Origin: Fibrobacterota bacterium
GTDB taxonomy: Bacteria > Fibrobacterota > Chitinivibrionia > Chitinivibrionales > FEN-1185
Length of the DNA stretch: 64,000 nucleotides
Assembly: GCA_003165595.1 (NCBI GenBank)
Contig: PLWQ01000040.1
Coordinates: forward strand, 118,182-182,181
Direction of reading: 5' to 3'
Part shown: one piece after another, positions 37,232 through 44,958 of the stretch
Position numbering within the stretch: the first letter of the stretch is position 1
How the letters are laid out: each line of letters begins with the position of its first letter
Program-made: the position numbers and the translations under genes
The notes under the pieces: generated by a model
Seen by the model: the letters and a program-made list of their open reading frames with translations, nothing else
Databases searched by the model: none
What the model was told of the DNA's origin: nothing

Positions 37232-37543
37232 ACAGAAATCAGCGGGAAAATATACATCTTTGCGGCCTCCATCCCCAAATCCTTGTCGCAAATCGGGGCG
37301 CTGGCGCGAATGTCGAGCGTTCAGGAAATTGAATTGCCGGTAGGGTTTGACAACGGCGCTCTCTAGGTGCCCCCGAGCCGCAGTTTCATGGTTGCGGCGG
37401 CACTTCCAAGGGGGCCACCTGCAGAGGGGATGCGCCCGCCCAATAGCAAGGGCGGAAAGCGCCGGAAGACCGCGCTTTTGCGCGGGCTGAAGCGAGGGGG
37501 AGACTTCCCCCACCAAATACTCTAGATCCTATTATATATCAAA
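37232..37543. other. Intergenic region upstream of tRNA-Arg
   Basis: About 310 bases between tRNA-Arg and the radA stop codon. It contains the tRNA promoter region and a GC-rich block of nested hairpins (37366-37511, listed separately). A minus-strand open frame through it is a by-product. Confidence 0.6.
37366..37511. ncRNA. Candidate structured RNA or DNA element with five stems
   Basis: Consecutive and nested perfect stems: GGTGCCCCC (37366-37374) with GGGGGCCACC (37410-37419, one bulge) enclosing GCCGCA/TGCGGC; then CCGCCC/GGGCGG, CCGCGC/GCGCGG and GGGGGA/TCCCCC. They lie between radA and tRNA-Arg. No similarity to RNase P RNA, tmRNA, SRP RNA or 6S RNA was recognised. The transcribed strand is unknown; a chromosomal repeat element is the alternative. 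Confidence 0.35.
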
Positions 37544-38911
37544 CTAAAAGATATACTCCTTCACCTCTCCGATCCTCCCGCACTGGATAATCTCGATTCC
37601 CTTGTTGTTCATCGTCCAGTCGGCCTTCTTGGGAGGCCGCGGCGCAAGGCACTGGGTAAATCCCATGTGGGCGAGTTCCTTGATGCGCAGGGGCATGTTG
37701 TTGACGGGCCGGATTTCACCGCCCAGGCCGAGCTCGCCGATAAATCCCAGGTCCCTGCGCAGCGGCCGGTTGCTGAACGAGGAAATGATGGATGCGGCGA
37801 CGCCCAGGTCCACGGCGGGCTCTGCCACGGTGAGGCCGCCGGCGATATTGAAGAATATGTCGTATTCGCCGAGGGAGAACCCGCCGAAACGTTCGAGCAC
37901 GGCCAGCAGAAGGGAAAGCTTCTTGGGGTTTATTCCCGAGGCCACGCGCTGGGGCAGGCCGAAATGGGATTTGTTGACAAGTGACTGAACTTCCACCACC
38001 AGCACCCTGCTTCCTTCGAGCACGGGCACCACGGCCGTGCCCACCTGCGGGTTGGCGCGGTTGAGAAGGAAGAACTCCGACGGGTTGGAGATTTCGGCAA
38101 GCCCGCGGTCGGTCATGGACATTACCGCGATTTCGCCGCTGGGACCGTAGCGGTTCTTGACGGCGCGCACGATGCGGTACTGGTAATGGCCGTCGCCCTC
38201 GAAGTACAGGACCGTGTCGACCATGTGTTCCAGTACGCGCGGGCCGGCAATGGAGCCGTCTTTGGTGACGTGGCCGATAAGGATCACCGCCGCCTTGTGC
38301 TGCTTTGCAAATCGGAGAAGCAGGGAGGCGCTCTCGCGCACCTGCGATACGCTGCCGGGCGCGCTTTCCATGGCGTCGGAGAACATGGTCTGGATGGAGT
38401 CGATCACCACGATGTCGGGCGCGGCCTCGTCCAGTTTGTTAAGGATGGTTTCCACCGACGTTTCGGTGAGCATGAGCACGGGAGAGTCGGCAACGCCAAG
38501 CCGGCTGCCCCGGGCATAGATCTGCTCGGCCGATTCTTCGCCGGAAATGTACAGGACCTTGCTGCCGGTTTTGGCCCAGGCGCTGGCCAGCTGCAGCAGC
38601 AGCGTGGATTTGCCGATGCCGGGGTCGCCGCCCAGCAGGATAAACGCGCCCGGGATGAGTCCGCCTCCCAGCACGCGGTCTATTTCGGGGTAGGGGCTTG
38701 CGATCCGGTTCGTTTCGTTGACGGTGCAGCTGGAAAAAGGCACGATCTGCGCCGGACCTGCGGCCGCGGCCTTTGACGAGGGCGTCGCCTTGACGCCCCG
38801 CATTTCAACGATTGTGTCCCAGGCGCCGCAATTGGTGCACCTGCCAAGCCATTTGGAAAAATCCTGGCCGCAGTTGTTGCAGACGAAAACGGTGGAGGTT
38901 TTTTTGTTCAT
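37544..38911 (-). CDS. radA: DNA repair protein RadA
   Basis: 455 residues, full length. N-terminal four-cysteine zinc finger (VCNNCGQDF, RCTNCGAW). RecA-like ATPase: Walker A GGDPGIGKSTLLLQL and Walker B DIVVIDSIQ, followed by the RadA-specific KNRYGPSGE motif. The C-terminal Lon-like domain (LAVLERFGGFSLGEYDIFFN, IGELGLGGEIRPV) is complete. RadA promotes branch migration and processing of recombination intermediates and helps DnaB-type helicase loading at D-loops. It is the last gene of the minus-strand run that begins with yicC; 173 bases holding inverted repeats separate it from mlaF. Confidence 0.97.
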   Translation of the reverse strand: MNKKTSTVFVCNNCGQDFSKWLGRCTNCGAWDTIVEMRGVKATPSSKAAAAGPAQIVPFSSCTVNETNRIASPYPEIDRVLGGGLIPGAFILLGGDPGIGKSTLLLQLASAWAKTGSKVLYISGEESAEQIYARGSRLGVADSPVLMLTETSVETILNKLDEAAPDIVVIDSIQTMFSDAMESAPGSVSQVRESASLLLRFAKQHKAAVILIGHVTKDGSIAGPRVLEHMVDTVLYFEGDGHYQYRIVRAVKNRYGPSGEIAVMSMTDRGLAEISNPSEFFLLNRANPQVGTAVVPVLEGSRVLVVEVQSLVNKSHFGLPQRVASGINPKKLSLLLAVLERFGGFSLGEYDIFFNIAGGLTVAEPAVDLGVAASIISSFSNRPLRRDLGFIGELGLGGEIRPVNNMPLRIKELAHMGFTQCLAPRPPKKADWTMNNKGIEIIQCGRIGEVKEYIF

Positions 38912-38931
38912 GGGTAGAAAGGGAAAGAAGA

Positions 38932-38960
38932 TTCACCGCAAAGGCGCAAAGAACGCAAAG
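38932..38960 (+). repeat. Dispersed CTTTGCG-type repeat, left arm
   Basis: TTCACCGCAAAGGCGCAAAG followed by AACGCAAAG. It forms an inverted pair with 39052-39080 around about 90 bases, between mlaF and radA. The same 29-base family is at 46227-46255 and 46276-46304. Confidence 0.7.
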
Positions 38961-39051
38961 GGAAGGGCGTTAGATTGCCCGGGAAAGATTTCCTTTGTTT
39001 GCAAAATTGACAGGGAGCATTCTCCGCCTATTTCCAATTATCAATACTCTT

Positions 39052-39080
39052 CTTTGCGACCTTTGCGTCTTTGCGGTGAG
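39052..39080 (-). repeat. Dispersed CTTTGCG-type repeat, right arm
   Basis: CTTTGCGACCTTTGCGTCTT then TGCGGTGAG, the inverted partner of 38932-38960. It ends four bases before the mlaF stop codon. Confidence 0.7.
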
Positions 39081-39084
39081 GCAT

Positions 39085-40458
39085 TTACTGTTGCGACTTG
39101 GGCACTTCCGCCACTTCAACGCGGTTGCCGCCGCGCTGGCGCGCACGGCCGAGCGCCTGGCCCGCGGCCTTGCCCAGCACGTCAACCGAGGCGTTGGTCT
39201 CCCCGCACATGGTTGCGCCCGCGGACAGCACGGGATGCACTTCCTCGCCGGAAGGCGCCTTGATGACAATTTCCATGAGGCGCTTTCTGATGCGGTCTAC
39301 CGTTTTGTCAAGCAGCGCGGGATCGGTCTTCACGAGGATCAGGCCGAATTCGTCCGACGAAAACCGTCCGGCGCTGTCGGAACCGCGGATGGAAAGTCCC
39401 AGCTTCCTGCCGATTTCGCGCACCACGGTCTCGCAGAACTGCTGGCCGAACCGGTCGCCGAGTTCCTTGAGCATGTCGATGCCGAACAATGCCAGCGCCA
39501 TCGGTTCCTGTTCTGCAATTGACCGCTCGATTTCGTCCTTCATTACGGCGGCAAACTGCTGGTATCCCATGAGGCCGGTGAGCGCGTCGCGCGACGCCGC
39601 ATCGAAACTCTTGTCCCGGCGGAGCTTTCGGTCGAGGGTCACGCGCTGCTTGATCTGGCCTACGTCCACGGTGCGCAAAAGCGCCGATTCCTCTTCCGAT
39701 TCGGACCCCACGGCATAGTGGAGCTTGCGCTGGCCGCGGATAAATTGCTGGATGTAAGGGTTGCGCGACGCCCGGATTTCGGCGGGCGTGCCCGAAAAGA
39801 TGATTTTCCCTTCGTAAATCATAGCGATCTTGTCGGCGATTTTGTAGGCCGACGCGATGTCGTGGGTTACCACCACCGACGTCATCTTGAGCTTGTCGCG
39901 CAGGGAGAGGATCAGGTCGTTGATCTTGTCGGTCATGATGGGGTCGAGTGCGCTCGTGGGTTCGTCGTAGAGCATGATCTCGGGCTTCATCACCAGAGCG
40001 CGTGCCAGGCCCACGCGGCTGCGCATGCCGCCCGACAATTCGGACGGCATCTTAATGCGGAAGCTGGGCTGCAGGCCGACCATTTCGAGCGCTTCGGCCA
40101 CGATCTCGTTTATCTTGTCGTCCGAATAGGCGGTGTGCTCGCGAAGGGGAAAGGCGATGTTTTCGCCGACGTTCTTGGAGTCGAACAGGGCGGCGCCCTG
40201 GAAGAGCATGCCGAGGCGCCTGCGTACCTTTTCGAAATCGGAAGACTTCTTCGTAGGCGAGGAAATTTCCTCGCCGTCAATAAGAATGCGCCCGCCGTCG
40301 GGGATCATGAGGCCGATAATGTGCTTGAGGATAACGCTCTTGCCGCCGCCGCTCTGACCGATGATGCAGATAACCTCGCCCCTGTCAATTTCAAGGGAGA
40401 TGTCGTCGAGAACGAGCTGGTTGCCGAAGCGTTTCTTGAGGTGTTCTATTTTGAGCAT
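39085..40458 (-). CDS. mlaF: MlaF-type ABC ATPase fused to a degenerate GGDEF domain
   Basis: 457 residues, against about 260 for ordinary MlaF. Residues 1-240 are a complete MlaF ATPase: Walker A GQSGGGKSVILKHI, signature ELSGGMRSRVGLARAL, Walker B IMLYDEPTSALDP and H-loop VVTHDIA. A helical linker (about 245-285) leads to a GGDEF fold (about 287-450): RDALTGLMGYQQF, ALALFGIDMLKELGDRFGQQ and GRFSSDEFGLIL. The catalytic GGDEF is SSDEF and the usual N-D and G-D pairs are altered, so cyclase activity is unlikely. RGSD lies five residues before SSDEF, exactly where the c-di-GMP inhibitory I-site RxxD sits. It follows mlaE by 36 bases. Expected role: energising retrograde or anterograde phospholipid transport across the envelope, here possibly controlled by c-di-GMP. 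Confidence 0.9.
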   Translation of the reverse strand: MLKIEHLKKRFGNQLVLDDISLEIDRGEVICIIGQSGGGKSVILKHIIGLMIPDGGRILIDGEEISSPTKKSSDFEKVRRRLGMLFQGAALFDSKNVGENIAFPLREHTAYSDDKINEIVAEALEMVGLQPSFRIKMPSELSGGMRSRVGLARALVMKPEIMLYDEPTSALDPIMTDKINDLILSLRDKLKMTSVVVTHDIASAYKIADKIAMIYEGKIIFSGTPAEIRASRNPYIQQFIRGQRKLHYAVGSESEEESALLRTVDVGQIKQRVTLDRKLRRDKSFDAASRDALTGLMGYQQFAAVMKDEIERSIAEQEPMALALFGIDMLKELGDRFGQQFCETVVREIGRKLGLSIRGSDSAGRFSSDEFGLILVKTDPALLDKTVDRIRKRLMEIVIKAPSGEEVHPVLSAGATMCGETNASVDVLGKAAGQALGRARQRGGNRVEVAEVPKSQQ

Positions 40459-40494
40459 TTCCCGAAAACCCTGTTGACTATCACAAAATAGGTT

Positions 40495-41295
40495 CTAGAA
40501 GACGAAGAACGCGATAAGGAAATCGAAAATGAGAATGAGCACGTAAGAGGTCATCACCGCTTTTGTCGTTGAATTGCCAACTCCCTCGGCGCCGCCGCGC
40601 GTTTCCAGGCCGAAGTGGCACCCGGTGAGCGCGATGATGCCACCGAACACAGAGGTCTTGAGCACGCCGATGATCAGGTCGGCCGGGTTAAACAGCATCT
40701 TGAGACCGGTGATATAGACAAACAGTGTGATCTTCACCGAGAACAGCACGGTGAGGATCGAACTGGCAAAGGCGATAGCCACGCTCCAGATTACGAGCAT
40801 GGGGATCATTGTCATGCAGGCGATCATTTTGGGAACATAGAGGTAACGCACCGGGTCGAGGTTGAGGCATGTCATTGCGTCAAGCTGTTCGCCGGTCTTC
40901 ATGGAGCCGATTTCCGCCGCGATTGCGGTTGAGATGCGGCCGGCGACAACCATGCTGGTAAACACCGGGCCTATTTCGGTGATGAGGGTTTTACACACGG
41001 CCAGGCCCAGGTATTTGAGCGGGATAAAACCGGAGAACTGGTAAACAGCTTGCGTCACGGTGGTGGCGCCGATAAAGATGGCGATCACCGAAACAAGCGG
41101 AAGCGAATCGATGCCGATGCCGTACATTTGCTCCACGGACAGCGACACATTTTTCACAACGAGGGGAACGCGGGTGATTATCTGCCACAGGAGCACCGAA
41201 ATGCGGCAAACGTGGCTCAGGAATACGCCGCCGCCGCGTGCGACGGAAATACCTTCGGCTCCCAGGCGGGAGACAAGGCGGACAAGGGGGTTCAA
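40495..41295 (-). CDS. mlaE: MlaE-type phospholipid ABC transporter permease
   Basis: 266 residues. It starts at TTG (41295), whose TTGA overlaps the TGA stop of dnaB, so translation is coupled. The MlaE/DUF140 family hallmarks are present: PLVSVIAIFIGATTVTQAVY, KTLITEIGPVFTSMVVAGRI and STAIAAEIGSMKTGEQLDAM, with five or six transmembrane helices. It forms the membrane core of the Mla lipid transporter with MlaF. The usual partners MlaD (MCE domain) and MlaB are not adjacent; the next gene is mlaF and then radA. The missing MCE protein must be elsewhere. Confidence 0.95.
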   Translation of the reverse strand: MNPLVRLVSRLGAEGISVARGGGVFLSHVCRISVLLWQIITRVPLVVKNVSLSVEQMYGIGIDSLPLVSVIAIFIGATTVTQAVYQFSGFIPLKYLGLAVCKTLITEIGPVFTSMVVAGRISTAIAAEIGSMKTGEQLDAMTCLNLDPVRYLYVPKMIACMTMIPMLVIWSVAIAFASSILTVLFSVKITLFVYITGLKMLFNPADLIIGVLKTSVFGGIIALTGCHFGLETRGGAEGVGNSTTKAVMTSYVLILIFDFLIAFFVF

Positions 41296-42662
41296 AATTC
41301 GGCGCCCTCCTCGGTGCGCTGCGCCGCGAGGTTTTCAAAACGGGCATATTGCTTCACAAAGGCTAGATTCACCGACCCTGTGGGCCCGTTGCGCTGCTTG
41401 CCGATGATGATTTCGGCGACTCCCTGCTTCGAGGGGTCGTCCTTGCTGTAAAATTCCTCCCGGAACACGAACATCACCACGTCGGCGTCCTGCTCAATGG
41501 CGCCGGATTCCCGAAGGTCCGAAAGCTGAGGCCGGTGGTCGCCGCCCCGCTGCTCCGGCGCGCGTGACAATTGCGACAAGGCAATCACCGGCACTTCGAG
41601 CTCCTTTGCGATGCCCTTGAGCGAGCGCGAAATCTGGGAGATTTCCTGTTGCCGGTTCTCCATCCGCACCGACGAATCCATGAGTTGGAGATAATCCACA
41701 ATAATGAGCGAAAGTTTGTGTTGGGCCTTGAGCCGCCGCGCCTTTGCGCGAAGCTCGAGCACGCCGATGCCGGGCGTGTCGTCGATAAACAGCGGCGCCT
41801 CGGACAGCGGACCCGCGGCAAGCGACAGTTTGGGGAATTCCCGCTGGGGAAGCTTGCCGGACCGCAAGGCGTGCATGTCGATGCGCGCCTCGCCGCAGAG
41901 CATGCGCTGGGCGAGCTGAGCCTTGGACATTTCGAGGGAGAATATGGCCGTGGCATGTTTTGCCACCACCGCCGAATGCAGCGCAATGGACAGGCAGAAC
42001 GCGGTCTTGCCCATGGACGGCCGCCCCGCCACGATGATGAGATCTCCCTTTTGCAAACCCGAGGTGAGCTCGTCGAGGTCCTTGAATCCCGTGGGCACGC
42101 CCTGCACGCCGCCCTTGGAATAGCTTGCGATGTCTTCGAAGGTGCGGGGCAACAGCTGCTGCAGCGATTCGAAGGTGTTCTTGATGCGTGCCTCGGAAAT
42201 GCCGAAAATCTTTGCTTCTGCTTTGTCAAGTATTTCCTGGGCCTCCGCCTCCGACGAAAAGCATGACGTGGCGATTTCGCCGGTTGCCGAGATCAGCTGC
42301 CGCAGGGTCGATTTTTCCAAGAGGATGCGCGCGTGATGCTCGATGTTTGCCGACGTGGCCACATTCTGCACGAGCTCCGACAGGTACGGCTCCGCGCCCG
42401 CGGATTCGAACATGCTGCGTTTCTTGAGCTCCTCGGCGAGCGTGATGATGTCCATCGGGATGCTCTTTTCGAACATCGCCATCATGCACTCGAATATCTG
42501 CCGGTTCTGCGTGGCGTAGAAGCAGTCTTCGGTGAGAATGGCCATAGCCGCCACCGCCGCGTTCTGGTCTATAAGCATGGACCCGAGCACGGTGCGCTCG
42601 ACCTCCAGCGCCTGCGGGGGAATCTTGTCTGTTGTAAAGGCCTCGTTAGTTCGTGGCGGCAT
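41292..42662 (-). CDS. dnaB: Replicative DNA helicase DnaB
   Basis: 456 residues, typical for bacterial DnaB. N-terminal domain PPQALEVERTVLGSMLIDQN, linker, then the RecA-like motor: Walker A AGRPSMGKTAFCLSIALHSA, motif SLEMSKAQLAQRMLC, Walker B LIIVDYLQLM and ALSQLSRAPEQRGGDHRPQL with the arginine finger region, ending in VKQYARFENL. It unwinds DNA ahead of the replisome as a hexamer. The stop overlaps the mlaE start (TTGA); the beginning overlaps the end of the uracil-DNA glycosylase gene by 17 bases. No intein or insertion. Confidence 0.97.
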   Translation of the reverse strand: MPPRTNEAFTTDKIPPQALEVERTVLGSMLIDQNAAVAAMAILTEDCFYATQNRQIFECMMAMFEKSIPMDIITLAEELKKRSMFESAGAEPYLSELVQNVATSANIEHHARILLEKSTLRQLISATGEIATSCFSSEAEAQEILDKAEAKIFGISEARIKNTFESLQQLLPRTFEDIASYSKGGVQGVPTGFKDLDELTSGLQKGDLIIVAGRPSMGKTAFCLSIALHSAVVAKHATAIFSLEMSKAQLAQRMLCGEARIDMHALRSGKLPQREFPKLSLAAGPLSEAPLFIDDTPGIGVLELRAKARRLKAQHKLSLIIVDYLQLMDSSVRMENRQQEISQISRSLKGIAKELEVPVIALSQLSRAPEQRGGDHRPQLSDLRESGAIEQDADVVMFVFREEFYSKDDPSKQGVAEIIIGKQRNGPTGSVNLAFVKQYARFENLAAQRTEEGAEF

Positions 42663-43488
42663 AGGCTCCCAGTTCCGTAAGGAAGGTTCTAAGTTTCTGC
42701 ATGTCTTCCCAGGCCGGCCGCTTGTACTCGGGATTTCTCAGCATCGCCGCGGGGTGATAGGTGGCAAACGCGGGAACGCCGTTTACCGACCGGACTTCTT
42801 TCCTGAGCGACGCGATGCTGTCGGCGGTGTCCAGCAGCGCGTGCGCCGCGATCCTGCCCAGCAGCAGGAACACCCGGGGACGCATGATGTTGATCTGCGC
42901 CGTAAGGATCCGTTTGCAGGCGGCGATCTCTCCCGCCTCCGGCGTCCTGTTTGCGGGCGGCCTGCACTTGAGCACGTTGGCGATAAAGACGTCTTTCTTT
43001 CTGTCAAGACCGATCGCGCCGAGCATCGCGGTGAGGAGTTCGCCGGCCGCGCCCACAAACGGAACTCCCTGGGCGTCTTCTTCGGCGCCCGGCGCCTCGC
43101 CTACGATCATGAGCGGTGCATGCACGTTGCCGCTGCCGAACACAAAAGTTTTTCTCTGTGCCGACAGGCCGCATGCCGCGCAGTCTTTCTCCGCGCTGTA
43201 CAGCGCAACAAGGGCATTACGCATGGGATCATCCGCAACGGCCGGTCGTTTTTCCGGCGCGGCCATGAGTCGGGACACGGGCAACAGTCTGGGTTTTTCA
43301 CCGGCCTTGGCCGCGGGCGGCAGCGTCTTTGGCGTTCTAACGGCCGGGGTTGGGGTGCGCTCCGGCCGCTTCGCCGGCAGCATGCACGCTGCCGCGGCTC
43401 GGGAGCCGGGCAAAAGTATGATGTCGGGCATGCCCAGTTCGATTTGCTGGCACAAGAAGGCCCGGGCAAGCGCACCGCGGTCATTCAT
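42646..43488 (-). CDS. Type-4 uracil-DNA glycosylase (Fe-S)
   Basis: 280 residues from ATG at 43488, preceded by CGGAG; upstream codons in the frame belong to coaBC. The family-4 motif is GEAPGAEEDAQGVPFVG (about residues 125-141), followed by ANVLKCRPPANRTPEAGEIA with cysteines for the 4Fe-4S cluster (others in KDCAACGL) and the motif THP-like YHPAAMLRNPEYKR. It removes uracil from DNA in base excision repair. The N-terminal ~80 residues are an Ala/Pro-rich linker not found in short thermophilic enzymes. The gene overlaps coaBC at its start and dnaB at its end, indicating a tight operon. Confidence 0.92.
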   Translation of the reverse strand: MNDRGALARAFLCQQIELGMPDIILLPGSRAAAACMLPAKRPERTPTPAVRTPKTLPPAAKAGEKPRLLPVSRLMAAPEKRPAVADDPMRNALVALYSAEKDCAACGLSAQRKTFVFGSGNVHAPLMIVGEAPGAEEDAQGVPFVGAAGELLTAMLGAIGLDRKKDVFIANVLKCRPPANRTPEAGEIAACKRILTAQINIMRPRVFLLLGRIAAHALLDTADSIASLRKEVRSVNGVPAFATYHPAAMLRNPEYKRPAWEDMQKLRTFLTELGAYAATN

Positions 43489-44671
43489 GCGAATGCTCCG
43501 GGATCCGAGCGATGCGCCTAACGATGACCTCGGCGAGCTTTCTCTTATCCGAAGTGGCAATATGTTCGGCGGGTTTGTCTTTGCAAATAATTGTGGCCGC
43601 CGTTGCATCGGTTTCCATGGCGGATTCCACGGCGTTGGCAATCATCATGTCGCAGTTCTTCTTTTTCATCTTTGCTGCGGCAGCAGCCTCGCTTGCCCCG
43701 GAATCGAGCGAGAAACCCACGAGCACCTGGCGGGTTTTTGCGCGACCAAGGCCTTCGAGGACGTCCGGGTTGGCGACCAGGTCAAGGCTCCACGCTGAAG
43801 AATCGGAACGATGCTTTTTTCCTTCCAAAACGGCTGCGGGGCGGAAGTCGCTCACCGCCGCCGCCATAATGCAGATGTCGCACGCAGCAAACTCTTTGTC
43901 AAGCGCGGCTTTCATGTCCGCCGCGCTGCGCACGGGAATCACGCGGCAGCCCCCCGGCAGCGGAAACGCGGCCGGGCCCGACACCACGCACACGTCTGCG
44001 CCCGCCAGCAGTGCCGCGCGGGCAAGCATGGCGCCCATTTTCCCTGACGACCGGTTCGAAATCACGCGCACCGCGTCGATCGCCTCCACCGTGGGGCCCG
44101 ACGAGATGAGCACTTTCTTGCCTGCCAGAACGCGCGGAGCAAGCGCGGCGAGCGCGTACTCGGCAATTGTTTCCACGGGAAGCAGGCGCCCGGGCCCAAG
44201 GTCGCCGCAGGCAAGTTCGCCTTCGTCAACAGGCAGCACGATCGCGCCGCGCGACGCGAGCACGCCGATATTCGCCTGCACGCCGGCACCGTTCCACATT
44301 GCGGTGTTCATGGCCGGGGCTATAACGATGCGGTGTTCAAAGGAGAGTGCGAGTGTGGTAAGGAGGTTGTCGGCGATGCCGTGCGCCAGCTTTGCTATGG
44401 TGTTTGCGGTTGCAGGGCACACCAGCAGCAGCTGCCCCCATTTGGCAAGCTCAATGTGCGCCATGTCAAACGAGGCGGGGAGAGCGTCGGTGTATACCGG
44501 ATTGCACGAAACAACACGCAGGGTTTCTTCGCCCACCAGGGAGCGGGCGCTGGGGGTGAGTACCGCTTTGACCGCGACGCCGCTTTTGCCGAGAAGCCGG
44601 ATCAGTTGCGGTGCCTTGTAGGCCGCTATCCCGCCCGTTATGCCGAGCACGACGCGTTGAACGGTATCCAT
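43481..44671 (-). CDS. coaBC: Bifunctional phosphopantothenoylcysteine decarboxylase/synthetase
   Basis: 396 residues from ATG at 44671; ATG 44677 and GTG 44680 are close alternatives. The CoaC half (residues 1-180) has GITGGIAAYKAPQLIRLL, the FMN-binding and His-containing MAHIELAKWG, and ANTIAKLAHGIADNLLTT with PAMNTAMW. The CoaB half (about 185-395) shows KVLISSGPTVEAIDAVRVIS, NRSSGKMGAMLARAA, AAAVSDFRPA and the C-terminal lysine-rich KKKNCDMMIANAV. Together they convert phosphopantothenate and cysteine to phosphopantetheine in CoA synthesis. It follows rpoZ in the usual yicC-(gmk)-rpoZ-coaBC order and overlaps the next gene. Confidence 0.96.
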   Translation of the reverse strand: MDTVQRVVLGITGGIAAYKAPQLIRLLGKSGVAVKAVLTPSARSLVGEETLRVVSCNPVYTDALPASFDMAHIELAKWGQLLLVCPATANTIAKLAHGIADNLLTTLALSFEHRIVIAPAMNTAMWNGAGVQANIGVLASRGAIVLPVDEGELACGDLGPGRLLPVETIAEYALAALAPRVLAGKKVLISSGPTVEAIDAVRVISNRSSGKMGAMLARAALLAGADVCVVSGPAAFPLPGGCRVIPVRSAADMKAALDKEFAACDICIMAAAVSDFRPAAVLEGKKHRSDSSAWSLDLVANPDVLEGLGRAKTRQVLVGFSLDSGASEAAAAAKMKKKNCDMMIANAVESAMETDATAATIICKDKPAEHIATSDKRKLAEVIVRRIARIPEHSHE

Positions 44672-44715
44672 CGACATCACCCCGCGGCTTTGCGCAGAAA
44701 AACAACGGCCGGCTG

Positions 44716-44922
44716 TTACCCCTGGTTCTCGGCTTCTTCATTCTCCACGACACGGCCTTCAAACAGGCGCTTGAGCGCCGACGTGGTGGGTTTGTCTTCC
44801 GCCTTGATGATGCCCAGCCGCACCTGATCGTTGATGAATCGGGCTTCCTGCGCGGCCATCACAACGGCCTTGTATCGGTTGATCCCCCGTTTTTCCAGGT
44901 CGTCAAGCTGCAGTTCGAGCAT
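44716..44922 (-). CDS. rpoZ: DNA-directed RNA polymerase subunit omega
   Basis: 68 residues after an AAGGAGG site. The core RYKAVVMAAQEARFINDQVR is the omega fold (helix with the A-A-x-x-A-R pattern), followed by KPTTSALKRLFEGRV, where K-P-T-x-x-A is strongly conserved. Omega assists assembly of RNA polymerase and can bind ppGpp. It lies between yicC and coaBC. In most bacteria gmk (guanylate kinase) sits between yicC and rpoZ; here the 36-base gap shows it is absent from this position. Confidence 0.92.
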   Translation of the reverse strand: MLELQLDDLEKRGINRYKAVVMAAQEARFINDQVRLGIIKAEDKPTTSALKRLFEGRVVENEEAENQG

Positions 44923-44958
44923 GAATCCTCCTTGCGCGGCAGGGCCGCGGCAATAGTG

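Noticed and set aside
36941-37516. 191-codon minus-strand frame through tRNA-Arg and the hairpin block
   Set aside because: It reads through the tRNA gene, its terminator and the structured region; clearly not coding.
41571-42266. 231-codon plus-strand frame inside dnaB
   Set aside because: Antisense to the well-conserved helicase.
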